This document shows, in pieces, positions 1 to 11,309 of a stretch of DNA of 64,000 nucleotides. The notes below the pieces were generated by a model that made no database searches, had not been told where the DNA came from, and saw only the letters and a program-made list of their open reading frames with translations. How positions within the stretch are numbered: position 1 is the stretch's first letter; every line of letters starts with the position of its first letter. This DNA is from Roseomonas elaeocarpi (GTDB lineage: Bacteria > Pseudomonadota > Alphaproteobacteria > Acetobacterales > Acetobacteraceae): positions 124,001-188,000 of the forward strand of contig NZ_JBHLUN010000008.1 of the NCBI RefSeq assembly GCF_042433915.1, read 5' to 3'. A program made the translations under genes and the position numbers.

Positions 1-10
1 GGCACAGGGT

Positions 11-1063
11 TCAGCCGAAGATGTCGGCGGGGCTGTCGGCGCGCAGCTCGTCGCCCAGCGCCAGGCCCAGCGCCTCGGCCTCGCGCGCCGCGCCGTGCAC
101 CGTGCGCTTGAGCAGGAAGGAGCCGTCGGGCCGCGCGACCAGCCCCGTCAGCATCAGCTCGCCATTGGGCAGCAGCCGCGCGTGGCCGCCGATCGGCGTG
201 CGGCAGGACCCGTCCAGCGCCGCCAGCAGCGCCCGCTCGGCCCGCGACACGGCACGCGCCTCGGGGTTCTCGATGGCCAGCAGCAGCTGGCGCAGCTCGG
301 TGTCGCCTTCGCGCACCGTGACGCCCACGATGCCCTGGCCGGCGGCGGGCACCATCGCCTCGGGGTCGAGCACCACCATGCCCGGCGGCGAGATGCCGAG
401 GCGCTTGAGCCCGGCCAGCGCCAGCATGGTGGCGTCGGCCTCGCCGTTGTTGAGCTTGTTCAGCCGCGACTGCACGTTGCCGCGGATCACCTCGACCCGC
501 AGGTCGGGGCGGGCATGCAGCAGCTGGCTCTGGCGCCGCAGGCTGGCGGTGCCCACCACCGCGCCCGCCGGCAGCGAGCGCAGCGGGTCGGACGGATCGA
601 GCGCGGCGCAGCCGGGCCCGGGGATCAGCACGTCGCGCACGTCCTCGCGCCGCAGCGTACAGGCCAGGACAATGCCCGGCGGCATCTCGGTTTCGAGGTC
701 CTTGAGGCTGTGCACGGCGAAGTCGATGCGCCCATCGAGCAGCGCCTCGTGGATCTCCTTGGCGAACAGCCCCTTGCCGCCCACATCCGCCAGCCGGCGG
801 TCCTGGATCTGGTCGCCTGAGGTGCTGATCACGTGCTCCTCGAAGGCGCCGGCCATGCGCAGCACCGGGCAGAACTGCAGGATCAGCTCCAAGAAGTGCC
901 GCGTCTGCCACAGCGCCAGCGGCGAGCCGCGCGTGCCGACCCGAAGCGGCAGGTTGCGCGACCCGTGCGGCCGGACGCTGGGCGTGGCCTCCGTGGTGTC
1001 GGCGCGGAACGTCGCGGGCAGGTCTGGCAACGGCGCGCGCCGCGCGGGGTGGGCAGGAAGCAT
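11..1063 (-). CDS. hemC: Hydroxymethylbilane synthase (porphobilinogen deaminase)
   Basis: This enzyme joins four porphobilinogen units into hydroxymethylbilane in the cytosolic haem pathway. The protein carries the family signature RVGTRGSPLALWQ, the substrate-binding stretch HSLKDLETEMP, GTASLRRQSQL and RGNVQSRL. The dipyrromethane-cofactor cysteine lies in GSCRTPIGGHA. The usual start would lie just before LPLRVGTRGSP, so the product (350 aa) has an N-terminal extension of roughly 40 residues. No better start codon is visible in that stretch, so the ATG at 1063 is used. It is divergent from tsaD with fewer than 50 bases between start codons, so any promoter must overlap the 5' ends. This divergent pairing is common in alphaproteobacteria. 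Confidence 0.96.
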   Translation of the reverse strand: MLPAHPARRAPLPDLPATFRADTTEATPSVRPHGSRNLPLRVGTRGSPLALWQTRHFLELILQFCPVLRMAGAFEEHVISTSGDQIQDRRLADVGGKGLFAKEIHEALLDGRIDFAVHSLKDLETEMPPGIVLACTLRREDVRDVLIPGPGCAALDPSDPLRSLPAGAVVGTASLRRQSQLLHARPDLRVEVIRGNVQSRLNKLNNGEADATMLALAGLKRLGISPPGMVVLDPEAMVPAAGQGIVGVTVREGDTELRQLLLAIENPEARAVSRAERALLAALDGSCRTPIGGHARLLPNGELMLTGLVARPDGSFLLKRTVHGAAREAEALGLALGDELRADSPADIFG

Positions 1064-1110
1064 CGGCGCGTCATAGAACCCCCCCGCTGATCGTGGAAGC
1101 AGGTGCAGTC

Positions 1111-2376
1111 ATGCAGAATGTCACACTTGGGGCGGCATCCGTCGTGACCAGCCATGCCTTCAACACGCCCCTCGCTGGTCCGGTGCTGGGCCTGGAAAGC
1201 AGCTGCGACGAAACGGCCGCCGCGGTGCTGTCGCCCGACGGGCGGGTGCTGGGCGAAACCCTCCTGAGCCAGACCGCCGAGCACGCGCGCTTCGGCGGCG
1301 TGGTGCCCGAGGTCGCGGCGCGATCCCACCTGCGCCACATGCCGGCGCTGGCGGCCGAGGCGCTGCGGCAGGCGGGCCTGCGCGCGAACGACCTCGGCGC
1401 GGTGGCCGCGACCTCCGGCCCCGGGCTGATCGGCGGGCTGATCGTGGGGGCCAGCTTCGGCAAGGGCCTGGCACTGGCGAACGATCTCCCTTTCGTGGCG
1501 GTGAACCACCTGGAAGCCCATGCGCTGACGCCGCGCCTGCCGGGCCTGCTGCCCGAGGCACCCGCTTTTCCCTACCTGCTGCTGCTGCTCTCGGGCGGGC
1601 ACTGCCAGTGCGTCGCGGTGGAAGGGCTGGGCCGCTACCGCCGTCTCGGCACCACGCTGGACGACGCGGTGGGCGAGGCCTTTGACAAATCCGCCAAGCT
1701 GCTGGGCCTGCCCTGGCCCGGCGGCCCGCACCTCGAGCGTCTGGCGCGCGAGGGCGACCCGAAGCGCATCCCCCTGCCCCGCCCGCTGCTGGGGCGCGAG
1801 GGCTGCGACTTTTCCTTCTCGGGCCTCAAGACCGCGGTGTCGCAGGCGGTGGGGCGCCTGACCGACGAGGCGGGCAAGGCCGACATCGCCGCGTCCTTCC
1901 AGGCCAGCGTGGCCGCGGTGATGGCCGACCGCGCCCGCCACGCGCTGCGCATGATGGGTACGGAGATCGTGGGTGGGAAGATGAGCGCCCGCGCCACGGC
2001 GGAGGCTGCCGCCGCAAAGGGCGCGACGCGCGGCGCCACGGCGCTGGTGGTGTCGGGTGGCGTCGCCGCCAACAGCGCCATCCGCGAGGCCCTGGCCACA
2101 GTCGCCGCGCAGCACGGCCTGCCGCTGATCGCGCCGCCGATCCGGCTTTGCACCGACAACGCGGTGATGGTGGCCTGGGCCGGGATCGAGCGCCTGCGCG
2201 CGGGCCTCGCCGACAGCGTGGAACACGCGCCGCGCCCGCGCTGGCCCTTGTCGGAGATGACCGGCGTCGAAGTGGCCGGCATCGGGGTGGCTGACGGCAG
2301 CACGGCCGCGTCCGGCACGGTGGCGACGGGGATGGCTGGCGCGGCGGCCGCGGGCGTGGCAGGGCGCCCCGCATGA
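1111..2376 (+). CDS. tsaD: tRNA N6-threonylcarbamoyladenosine transferase subunit TsaD
   Basis: TsaD transfers threonylcarbamoyl from TC-AMP to A37 of ANN-decoding tRNAs, together with TsaB and TsaE. Visible motifs are GLESSCDETAAA, the metal-binding HLEAH (His133 and His137), LSGGHCQC, the GEAFDKSAKLLGL block, FSFSGLKTA, VSGGVAANSAIR and CTDNAVMVAWAG. The ATG at 1111 follows a GGAAGCAGG-type ribosome binding site. A GTG at 1093 would add six residues but has no such site. The protein (421 aa) is longer than usual. It has a charged insertion just before VSGGVAAN and an Ala/Gly-rich C-terminal tail of about 40 residues that looks dispensable. It overlaps rlmJ by four bases (ATGA). Confidence 0.95.
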   Translation: MQNVTLGAASVVTSHAFNTPLAGPVLGLESSCDETAAAVLSPDGRVLGETLLSQTAEHARFGGVVPEVAARSHLRHMPALAAEALRQAGLRANDLGAVAATSGPGLIGGLIVGASFGKGLALANDLPFVAVNHLEAHALTPRLPGLLPEAPAFPYLLLLLSGGHCQCVAVEGLGRYRRLGTTLDDAVGEAFDKSAKLLGLPWPGGPHLERLAREGDPKRIPLPRPLLGREGCDFSFSGLKTAVSQAVGRLTDEAGKADIAASFQASVAAVMADRARHALRMMGTEIVGGKMSARATAEAAAAKGATRGATALVVSGGVAANSAIREALATVAAQHGLPLIAPPIRLCTDNAVMVAWAGIERLRAGLADSVEHAPRPRWPLSEMTGVEVAGIGVADGSTAASGTVATGMAGAAAAGVAGRPA

Positions 2377-3212
2377 ACTACCGCCACGCCTTTCATGCCG
2401 GAAACTTCGCCGACTGCGTGAAGCACGCGCTGCTGCACCACATCCTCGTGGCGCTGGCGCGCAAGCCGGCGCCCTTTCGCGTGCTGGACACCCATGCCGG
2501 GATCGGCCGCTATGACCTGCGTGCCGCGGAAGCCGAGCGGACCGGCGAATGGCAGAACGGCATCGGCCGGCTGGCGGAAGTCCGGGACGGCGCCCTCGCC
2601 CCCTGGCTCGACGCCGTGCGCGCGCTGGGCTGGCCGCCCGCCTATCCCGGCAGCCCGGCGCTGGCGCAGCACCTGCTGCGCCCGGACGACGCGCTCGTCC
2701 TCTGCGAGCTGCATCCCGAGGACCAGGCCACGCTGCGCACCAACATGGGGCGCGACCGGCGCGTGGCCGTCCATGCCCGCGACGGCTGGGAAGCGGCCCG
2801 GGCGCTAACGCCTTTTCCCGAGAAGCGCGGCCTCATCCTCTATGACCCGCCTTTCGAGCGCGAGGGCGAGTTCGACCGCCTGGCCGACAGCATCGCCGCC
2901 GTGTCCGCCCGCTTCCGCGGCGTGGTGCAGGCGGCCTGGTACCCGGTGAAGCACCGCGCCCCGGTGCGCGCCTTCCACGACCGGCTGCGCGAGAATGGGC
3001 CGCGCGACGCCGTGGCCTGCGAGCTCTGGCTGCGCGAGCCCACCGACCCGACGCGGCTGAACGGCTGCGGCCTGGTGGTGGTGAACGGTCCCTGGATGCC
3101 CGAAGGCGGCTTCGAGCACTGCGCCGGCGCCATCCTGGCTGCGCTGCTGTCGCATCTCGCCACCGGCGAGCCCGGTGCCGGCATCGCGGTCACCCGGCTG
3201 ACCGACGAATAA
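2373..3212 (+). CDS. rlmJ: 23S rRNA (adenine(2030)-N6)-methyltransferase RlmJ
   Basis: RlmJ is a SAM-dependent methyltransferase acting on A2030 of 23S rRNA. The start MNYRHAFHAGNFADCVKH is the family's N-terminal signature. DTHAGIGRYDL provides the SAM-binding loop, and the catalytic (D/N)PPF motif is LYDPPFE (Asp158). At 279 aa it matches the usual length. The ATG overlaps the tsaD stop codon, so the two are probably translationally coupled. gpsA follows 13 bases later, giving a three-gene housekeeping operon. I see nothing unusual in it. Confidence 0.95.
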   Translation: MNYRHAFHAGNFADCVKHALLHHILVALARKPAPFRVLDTHAGIGRYDLRAAEAERTGEWQNGIGRLAEVRDGALAPWLDAVRALGWPPAYPGSPALAQHLLRPDDALVLCELHPEDQATLRTNMGRDRRVAVHARDGWEAARALTPFPEKRGLILYDPPFEREGEFDRLADSIAAVSARFRGVVQAAWYPVKHRAPVRAFHDRLRENGPRDAVACELWLREPTDPTRLNGCGLVVVNGPWMPEGGFEHCAGAILAALLSHLATGEPGAGIAVTRLTDE

Positions 3213-3225
3213 GGAGGCGCGGCCC

Positions 3226-4221
3226 ATGAAATCCGCTGCCGATCCGGCCCCGCGCCGCCTCGCCGTGATCGGCGCCGGCGCCTGGGGCACGGCCCTGGCC
3301 CTCCAGGCTCTGCGTGCCGGCAACGACGTCGCGCTCTGGGTCCGCACCGCCGAGGGGGCCGCGCGGCTGCAAGGCGAGAACCGGAACCCGCGCCTGCCCG
3401 GCGCGGCGCTGACCGGCCTGCGGATCACCCACGCCGCGGAGGACGCGCTGGCGGGCGCGACGATCGCCGTGCTGGCGGTGCCGCTGCAGCACCTGCGCGC
3501 GACACTGGGCGCGCTGCCGCCGCTGCCGCCCGCCGTGCTGGTCAGCAAGGGTGTCGAGACCGGCACGTTGTGCCTGCCGATCGAGGTGCTGCGCGCACGG
3601 GCGCCCACCCTGCCCGCCGCGGTGCTGTCGGGGCCGAACTTCGCGCACGAGGTCGCGGCCGGCCTGCCCGCCGCGGCGGTGGTGGCGAGCGACGACGCGG
3701 GCCTGCGGGCCGAGGCCTGCGAACGCCTCGGCACCGGGGCCTTCCGGCTCTACCCGGGCAGCGACCCGACCGGCGTGCAGCTTTGCGGCGCCGCCAAGAA
3801 CGTGGTGGCGATTGCCGCCGGCGCCGCCATGGGCGCGGGCCTGGGCGAGAATGCCCGCGCCGCGCTGGTGTCGCGCGCCCTGGCCGAGATCGCCCGGCTG
3901 GTAGCGGCGCTGGGCGGCCGGGTGGAAACCGCCTCGGGCCTGTCGGGCCTTGGCGACCTGCTGCTGACCTGCACCGGCACCAGCAGTCGTAACTTCCGCC
4001 TCGGCCACGCCCTGGGGCAGGGCTCGACCCCCGCCGAGGCGCTCGCCGCCAGCAGCGGCGTGGCCGAAGGCGCCGCCACCGCCCCGGCCCTCGTGGCGCG
4101 CGCCCGGGCGGCGGGCGTCGAGCTGCCGGTCTGCGAGGCGGTGGTGGCGGTGCTGGCCGGCGCCCTCAGCGTGCCGGCGGCGGTGACGCGGCTGCTGGAG
4201 CGTCCGCGGCGGGAGGAGTAG
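3226..4221 (+). CDS. gpsA: NAD(P)-dependent glycerol-3-phosphate dehydrogenase
   Basis: GpsA reduces dihydroxyacetone phosphate to sn-glycerol 3-phosphate for phospholipid synthesis. The Rossmann loop is VIGAGAWGTALA near residue 15. Further family motifs are NPRLPG, VLSGPNFAHEV, LCGAAKNVVAIAAG (catalytic Lys) and GLGDLLLTCTG, followed by the SRNFRLG block. Length (331 aa) is normal. A strong AAGGAGG lies eight bases before the ATG. The last 56 bases overlap the 3' end of the convergent alginate-lyase-like gene, so the two transcripts would be antisense at their ends. Confidence 0.96.
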   Translation: MKSAADPAPRRLAVIGAGAWGTALALQALRAGNDVALWVRTAEGAARLQGENRNPRLPGAALTGLRITHAAEDALAGATIAVLAVPLQHLRATLGALPPLPPAVLVSKGVETGTLCLPIEVLRARAPTLPAAVLSGPNFAHEVAAGLPAAAVVASDDAGLRAEACERLGTGAFRLYPGSDPTGVQLCGAAKNVVAIAAGAAMGAGLGENARAALVSRALAEIARLVAALGGRVETASGLSGLGDLLLTCTGTSSRNFRLGHALGQGSTPAEALAASSGVAEGAATAPALVARARAAGVELPVCEAVVAVLAGALSVPAAVTRLLERPRREE

Positions 4222-5971
4222 CGCCCGGGGCCGGCGCGACCGCGGCGCCCACGGGCGGAACGTCGCTTCCCGGGGCCGCCTGGCTCACGGAGGCGGTTGG
4301 CGACGGGGACCTCCCACCGGCCGCGTCGGTCGCGGTGGTCGGCGGCTGGGCAGCACCTTCCCCGCGAACGCCGCCGGTCGGAACAGCCGGGATCGCGGGG
4401 GATGCAGCGGGTGGCACCGTCGCGGCCGCCGACGGCACTGCCGGGGTCGGGTTCGCCGGTGCCATGGCTGGAGCAGCGGGTGCCAGGGACGGCGTCGGCG
4501 CCGACGGAGCCGGGACCGGAGAGGCCTGGGCCGCGTCGGGAGCCGGAACAGCGGCCGGGGCGGGCGGCGGCGAGGCGGCGGCTGACGGCGCAGCGGGAAC
4601 CGGCGCGGCCGGCGTCGATGCGTGCCCCGCCTCGCTGGGCGGTCCGACCGGTGCGGCGGGGGACGGCACGGCGGCCGGCATGCCTGCCGGTGGTGCCATC
4701 GTGGCACCGTCCGGGACCTGCGGAGTCACGGGCACCACTGCGCCGCCCGGAACCTGCGGCGCGGTGGGCGCCACCTTGGCACCGCCTGGAACCTGCGGCG
4801 TGCCGGGCGGCGTCGCGGCCACCGTTGCAGCCCCCCCGCGCCGGGGCGACCAGAGGCCCGTGACCAGCCCGCCCAGCCAGCGCTCCCGGTAAGGCCGGAA
4901 GGGCTGCAGCGCCGCGTCCAGCTCCGCCTGCGGCGCGGCCTGCGCCCTCAGGTCGAGACCGGCACCGGCGGTGAGCGGCGGCTTGCCGTCCAGCCAGAAA
5001 TCCTTCTGGGTTGCATGCGCGAGCTCGTTGATGCGCTTCGGGTCCTGCGCCGCGGCCAGGGTGAAGCGGGTCAGCCGCTCCAGCGCCGCCGTCTCGGCCG
5101 GGGTGAGAGCGATGTTGTTGGCAGCCGCCAGCCGCTCCAGCGCCGCGATCGGCTGCAGGGCAAACAGGTGGTAGTGCAGCGCCAGCGGGCCGCGCGCGAG
5201 CTCCTGCGGCAGGGCGCCCTCCGGCGTGACCTGCGCCAGCTGCGCGCGCAGCCGCGCGACGCCCCAGTCCAGCAATTCCCGGTCGCCGCCGGCGATGCCG
5301 GCCACCGCCACCGCCAGCCCGGCCCAGGCGGACTGGTTGTTGCGCGCGTCGCTGATCGCAGCCCGGCTTTCGCGGTCGTAGTCGGGGCGGATCAGCGCCG
5401 CGACCTCCTTCATCCAGCGCCCGACGCGCCCGGCGGCCGTTTGGTCCAGCCCCTCGGCATCGCGGATCTGCAGGAAGGCGATGCCCGCACCGGCCAGCGC
5501 CCAGATGCGGTGGTAGGAACCCTGCCAGTTCACCGCCCCCGCCAGCGCCCCGGCCTTGGCCCAGCTGTCCAGCAGCGTCAGCGCGCAGGCGGCGGCGCCA
5601 CGCTCCCCGGTGCGACGGCGGTCCACCGCCGCCTGGATCGCGTCGAGCCAGAGGTCGAATTTCTTCTGGATTTCCCGGTCGGCTTCGAGGCGCTTCGCGT
5701 CGGGGCGCGAGAACTTCGGGTCGGCGTAGAAGCTGACGCCCTCGATGAAGCGCTGCGGCTCGGGCGCCGTCGGACAGGCCGTGGCGGGGTGCGAGATGTT
5801 GGGCAGCGGCGCGAAGGGCGCCCGCAGCGCGTCCGGCACCTTGGCGACGGCGAAGCCCGGCAGCGCCAGCAGGAGCAGCGCCGGCAACACCGCGCGCGCG
5901 GCGGCCCGCAGGCCGGTCCCGCCAGGGCCGAAGACCGCGATGGTCCGCACGTCCTGCTTCACCCTCTGCAT
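4166..5971 (-). CDS. PL5 alginate-lyase-like exported protein with Pro/Ala-rich tail
   Basis: The first 380 residues or so resemble the poly(beta-D-mannuronate) lyase family (AlgL, PL5). A hydrophobic segment ending in LPGFAVA suggests a signal peptide and a periplasmic or extracellular site. The lyase active-site pattern can be aligned. NNQSAW (Asn212, Gln213) sits where AlgL has NNHSYW, Arg260 follows 47 residues later and Tyr267 seven after that, the same spacing as in AlgL. The catalytic base His is thus Gln here (codon CAG), so lyase activity is doubtful. The last 220 residues or so are low-complexity Pro/Ala/Gly with repeats of the type PQVPGGA. The ATG at 5971 is used; a TTG at 6019 overlapping the upstream stop (TTGA) is the alternative. 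No alginate biosynthesis genes are nearby. Confidence 0.72.
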   Translation of the reverse strand: MQRVKQDVRTIAVFGPGGTGLRAAARAVLPALLLLALPGFAVAKVPDALRAPFAPLPNISHPATACPTAPEPQRFIEGVSFYADPKFSRPDAKRLEADREIQKKFDLWLDAIQAAVDRRRTGERGAAACALTLLDSWAKAGALAGAVNWQGSYHRIWALAGAGIAFLQIRDAEGLDQTAAGRVGRWMKEVAALIRPDYDRESRAAISDARNNQSAWAGLAVAVAGIAGGDRELLDWGVARLRAQLAQVTPEGALPQELARGPLALHYHLFALQPIAALERLAAANNIALTPAETAALERLTRFTLAAAQDPKRINELAHATQKDFWLDGKPPLTAGAGLDLRAQAAPQAELDAALQPFRPYRERWLGGLVTGLWSPRRGGAATVAATPPGTPQVPGGAKVAPTAPQVPGGAVVPVTPQVPDGATMAPPAGMPAAVPSPAAPVGPPSEAGHASTPAAPVPAAPSAAASPPPAPAAVPAPDAAQASPVPAPSAPTPSLAPAAPAMAPANPTPAVPSAAATVPPAASPAIPAVPTGGVRGEGAAQPPTTATDAAGGRSPSPTASVSQAAPGSDVPPVGAAVAPAPGATPPAADAPAAASPPPAR

Positions 5972-6015
5972 CGCCCCGCAGGCCCGTGCCTGCGCGCGCT
6001 GCCGATCCCGTAGTT

Positions 6016-6432
6016 TCAAGCCTCCCCCCCGAACAGGGGAAGCGCCGCCTGGTCTTCCTTCAGCCGGCGCGGGCGGTCCCGCTCGGCGCGCAAGCGGAGA
6101 AGCTCGTTCAGCAGCCGGTCCATGGTGACCCAGATCGGCTCGTCGCCCTTGCGCTCCGTCATCACCAGCCGGTGCGCGTCCAGCGTGACGTTGAGCGTGC
6201 CGCGCGTAGTTTCGGGGCGCGGCATGCGCATCTGCACCAGCGCCTTCTCGATCTCCTCGACCGGAACCTCCATCGCCTTGGCGATGGCCTCCGGCTCGTG
6301 GCCCTGGCGGCGTAGCTGGCGCGCCCGGTCGCGCTGCTTGGGTCCCAGCGCGATGCTGGGACGGAGCGCCTGGGTCCGGCGGGAAATCTCGCCCGCGCCG
6401 GCACCGGGCGCCTTGCCCTTGAAACTCGGCAT
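6016..6432 (-). CDS. Small basic protein with HTH-like segment, function unknown
   Basis: I do not recognise a named family for this 138-residue protein. The middle (roughly residues 30-70) reads like a resolvase-type helix-turn-helix: a run of Arg/Gln, then RQGHEPEAIAKAMEVP and VEEIEKALVQMR. The second half is a conserved-looking beta/helix region including LNVTLDAHRLVM. The ATG at 6432 is chosen because AGGAGA lies about eight bases upstream; a longer reading frame to 6483 lacks one. The gene abuts the alginate-lyase-like gene, whose alternative TTG start overlaps its stop, so the two are probably cotranscribed. A DNA- or RNA-binding role is inference only. Confidence 0.65.
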   Translation of the reverse strand: MPSFKGKAPGAGAGEISRRTQALRPSIALGPKQRDRARQLRRQGHEPEAIAKAMEVPVEEIEKALVQMRMPRPETTRGTLNVTLDAHRLVMTERKGDEPIWVTMDRLLNELLRLRAERDRPRRLKEDQAALPLFGGEA

Positions 6433-6643
6433 GACCTGTTTCTCCTGAGGTCCCGGAATGAACCGGGTGGCGCGCCGATTCAAGCCCGAGCTTGCGACGC
6501 CGTGCGCATCGTCTTGCGCAGGCGGGCGGATGGACGCGGCGGGCAGGCGCCGCCTAGCCCCGGCCTACTCGGCGCCCCCGTCCCAGCCCCCCCGTGTCAG
6601 CCCCGTCTCGGTCCCCGTGTCGCCCCCTCGTCAGCCCCCGTTG

Positions 6644-7210
6644 TCAGCCCAGGGGCCGCCAGCCTTCCAGCACACGCCAGCTGGCCGGGTCGAAGCGGAA
6701 CAGGTTGCCCTGGGCCGGCTGGTCGTGCCGGCGGGAAATCGGCTCTCCCAGCAGATGGCAAAGGAGCAGCGTGCCCACCCCGCCATGCGACACCAGCGCG
6801 AGGTCGCCGCGGCCGCCGTGCCCCTGCAGGATGTCCCGCACCGCCACCACCACACGCGCCTGCGCATCCACCGCGCGTTCCCAGCCGCGGATGCTCCGCT
6901 CCGGCTCGGCGAAGAAACGGTCGGCCAGGGCCTCGAACTCGGCCTTCGGCAGGTAGCCGGTGGCGGAGCGGTCGTTCTCGCCCAGCCCGGCATGCACCGA
7001 GAGGCCGATCCCCCGCTCGGCCGCCAGGATGCCCGCGGCCTCGATGCTCTTGGCCTCGGTGCTGCTCCAGATGGCTTCGACCCCGCGCAGCGCGGGCTCC
7101 AGGCTGAAGCGGCGCATCGCCGCGATGCCGGCGGGCGAGAGGCGCCAGCGCGGCACTGGCACGGCCGGGTCGATCACGACCTCTGGATGTGTCACGAAGA
7201 AGACCTGCAC
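6644..7210 (-). CDS. Histidine-phosphatase-superfamily protein with degenerate active site
   Basis: The fold is recognisable from the C-terminal ALVSHGGVGTLLLCHLL motif, which supplies the second histidine, and from the overall length of about 188 residues. The N-terminal catalytic RHG motif reads THPEV, and the usual arginine of the SPxxRAxxTA block is replaced in WSSTEAKSIEAAG. The phosphohistidine mechanism may therefore be altered or lost. The GTG at 7210 is preferred because GGGTGG sits about nine bases upstream; a TTG at 7219 is too close to it. It follows ccmB by fewer than 20 bases and is likely the last gene of the ccmAB operon. Substrate unknown. Confidence 0.72.
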   Translation of the reverse strand: MQVFFVTHPEVVIDPAVPVPRWRLSPAGIAAMRRFSLEPALRGVEAIWSSTEAKSIEAAGILAAERGIGLSVHAGLGENDRSATGYLPKAEFEALADRFFAEPERSIRGWERAVDAQARVVVAVRDILQGHGGRGDLALVSHGGVGTLLLCHLLGEPISRRHDQPAQGNLFRFDPASWRVLEGWRPLG

Positions 7211-7228
7211 CGCGCGCAATCCACCCGC

Positions 7229-7888
7229 TCAGTCCGTCCGCAGCGCCGCACCGGCGGCGAGCGGCGCCAGCGGCAGCGCCAGCACCAGCATCGCCCCCAG
7301 CAACAGCAGGTAGGGCCTGGGCGTCAGCGCCGTGGCCCCCGCCTCGATCGCGGCGGCGGCGAAGATCACCACCGGCACCGCCAGCGGCAGCACCAGCACC
7401 GGCAGCAGCGCCGTGCCCCGCCGGGCGCCCAGCGTCAGCGCCGCCCCCATGGTGCCCAAGAGCGACAGCACCGCCGAGCCCAGCGCCAGCGCCAGGCAGG
7501 CCACCGGCCAGGCGCCGGGCGGCAGGCTCAGCATCGCGGCCGCGAGCGGCGTCGCCACCACCAGCGGCAGGCCCGTGGTGATCCAGTGCGCCACTGCCTT
7601 GGCCAGCGCCAGCGTCGCCGGCCCGAGCCCCGAAAGCAGCAGCAGGTCCAGCGAGCCGTCCTCGGCCTCCGCGCCCCACAACCGGTCGAGCGGCAGGATC
7701 GCCGCCAGCAGCCCCGAGGCCACCAGCGCGCCCGGCGCCAGCCGCGCCAGCAGCTCCGGCCCCGGACCCACGCCGAAGGGAAACAGCGAGCACACCACCA
7801 GGAAGAACAGCATCGCCGCCAGCGCATCGCCCGGGTGGCGCACCGCCAGGGTCAGCTCGCGCCCCAGCACGGCGGTCCAGCTTCTCAT
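7229..7888 (-). CDS. ccmB: Haem exporter protein CcmB
   Basis: CcmB is the inner-membrane permease of the CcmABCD complex that hands haem to CcmE during System I cytochrome c maturation. The 219-residue protein has about six hydrophobic segments. It starts with the family pattern of a charged N-terminus followed by LGRELTLAVRHPGDAL and contains the conserved DRLWGAEAEDGSLDLLLLSG loop. The ATG at 7888 is ten bases downstream of the ccmA stop codon. The other ccm genes are not in this window. Confidence 0.93.
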   Translation of the reverse strand: MRSWTAVLGRELTLAVRHPGDALAAMLFFLVVCSLFPFGVGPGPELLARLAPGALVASGLLAAILPLDRLWGAEAEDGSLDLLLLSGLGPATLALAKAVAHWITTGLPLVVATPLAAAMLSLPPGAWPVACLALALGSAVLSLLGTMGAALTLGARRGTALLPVLVLPLAVPVVIFAAAAIEAGATALTPRPYLLLLGAMLVLALPLAPLAAGAALRTD

Positions 7889-7898
7889 GCCGTCTTCC

Positions 7899-8489
7899 TC
7901 ACAGCGTCACCTCGCGCATGTCGGTGACCGGCAGCGGCAGGTGCGTCGCCGCCACGATCATCCCGCCCGCCGCGCGGTGCCGCGCCAGCACCGGCCCGAG
8001 CCGCGCCACCGAGGCGGCATCCAGCCCCACCGTCGGCTCATCGAGCAGCCAGAGCGGCGCCTGCCCCAGCACGAGCCGCGACAGCGCCAGCCGCCGCCGC
8101 TGGCCCGAGGAGAGCGAGCGCGCCGGCTGGTCCGCGATGGCGTTCAACGCCATGGCGTCCAGCGCCTGCTGCACCTCGCCACCTAACAGCCGGGCAAGAA
8201 AGCGGAGGTTCTCGCGCACCGTCAGCGACGGCTTGGCGGCGTCGAGATGGCCGACCCAGCGCAGCCGCTGCCCGTGTTCGGCCAAGTCCTCGCGGATGTC
8301 CGCACCGTTCCAGCACACCCTTCCCGAGGTCGGGCGCAGCAAGCCGGCAAGTGCCCGAAGCAGCGTTGACTTGCCCGCGCCATTGCGACCGAGAAGCATT
8401 ATCGCCTCGCCGGGCATGATTTCCAAGCCGAGCCCTGCGACAACATCATGGCCGCCCCGGCGCAACACCAGTTCCTCGGCCCTTAACAC
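7899..8489 (-). CDS. ccmA: Haem ABC exporter ATP-binding protein CcmA
   Basis: CcmA is the ATPase that powers release of haem-loaded CcmE in cytochrome c maturation. Walker A is GRNGAGKST, the ABC signature is LSSGQRRRLALSRL, Walker B is LWLLDEPTVGLD and the switch His lies in AATHLPL. The GTG at 8489 is chosen because AAGGAAG lies about eight bases upstream and it gives 196 residues, the family's usual size; the reading frame stays open to 8567. It is divergent from acnA with about 90 bases between starts. Confidence 0.93.
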   Translation of the reverse strand: MLRAEELVLRRGGHDVVAGLGLEIMPGEAIMLLGRNGAGKSTLLRALAGLLRPTSGRVCWNGADIREDLAEHGQRLRWVGHLDAAKPSLTVRENLRFLARLLGGEVQQALDAMALNAIADQPARSLSSGQRRRLALSRLVLGQAPLWLLDEPTVGLDAASVARLGPVLARHRAAGGMIVAATHLPLPVTDMREVTL

Positions 8490-8581
8490 TGCGCCACTTC
8501 CTTTCTGCACTCTGGACCCATCCCGGCCGCCATGCTTCAAGCCGGGGGATTTCACAACACACCGCAAGGGATTTCGTCGCG

Positions 8582-11293
<2,712 letters not shown>

Positions 11294-11309
11294 TCCGCAG
11301 CTGACCCCT

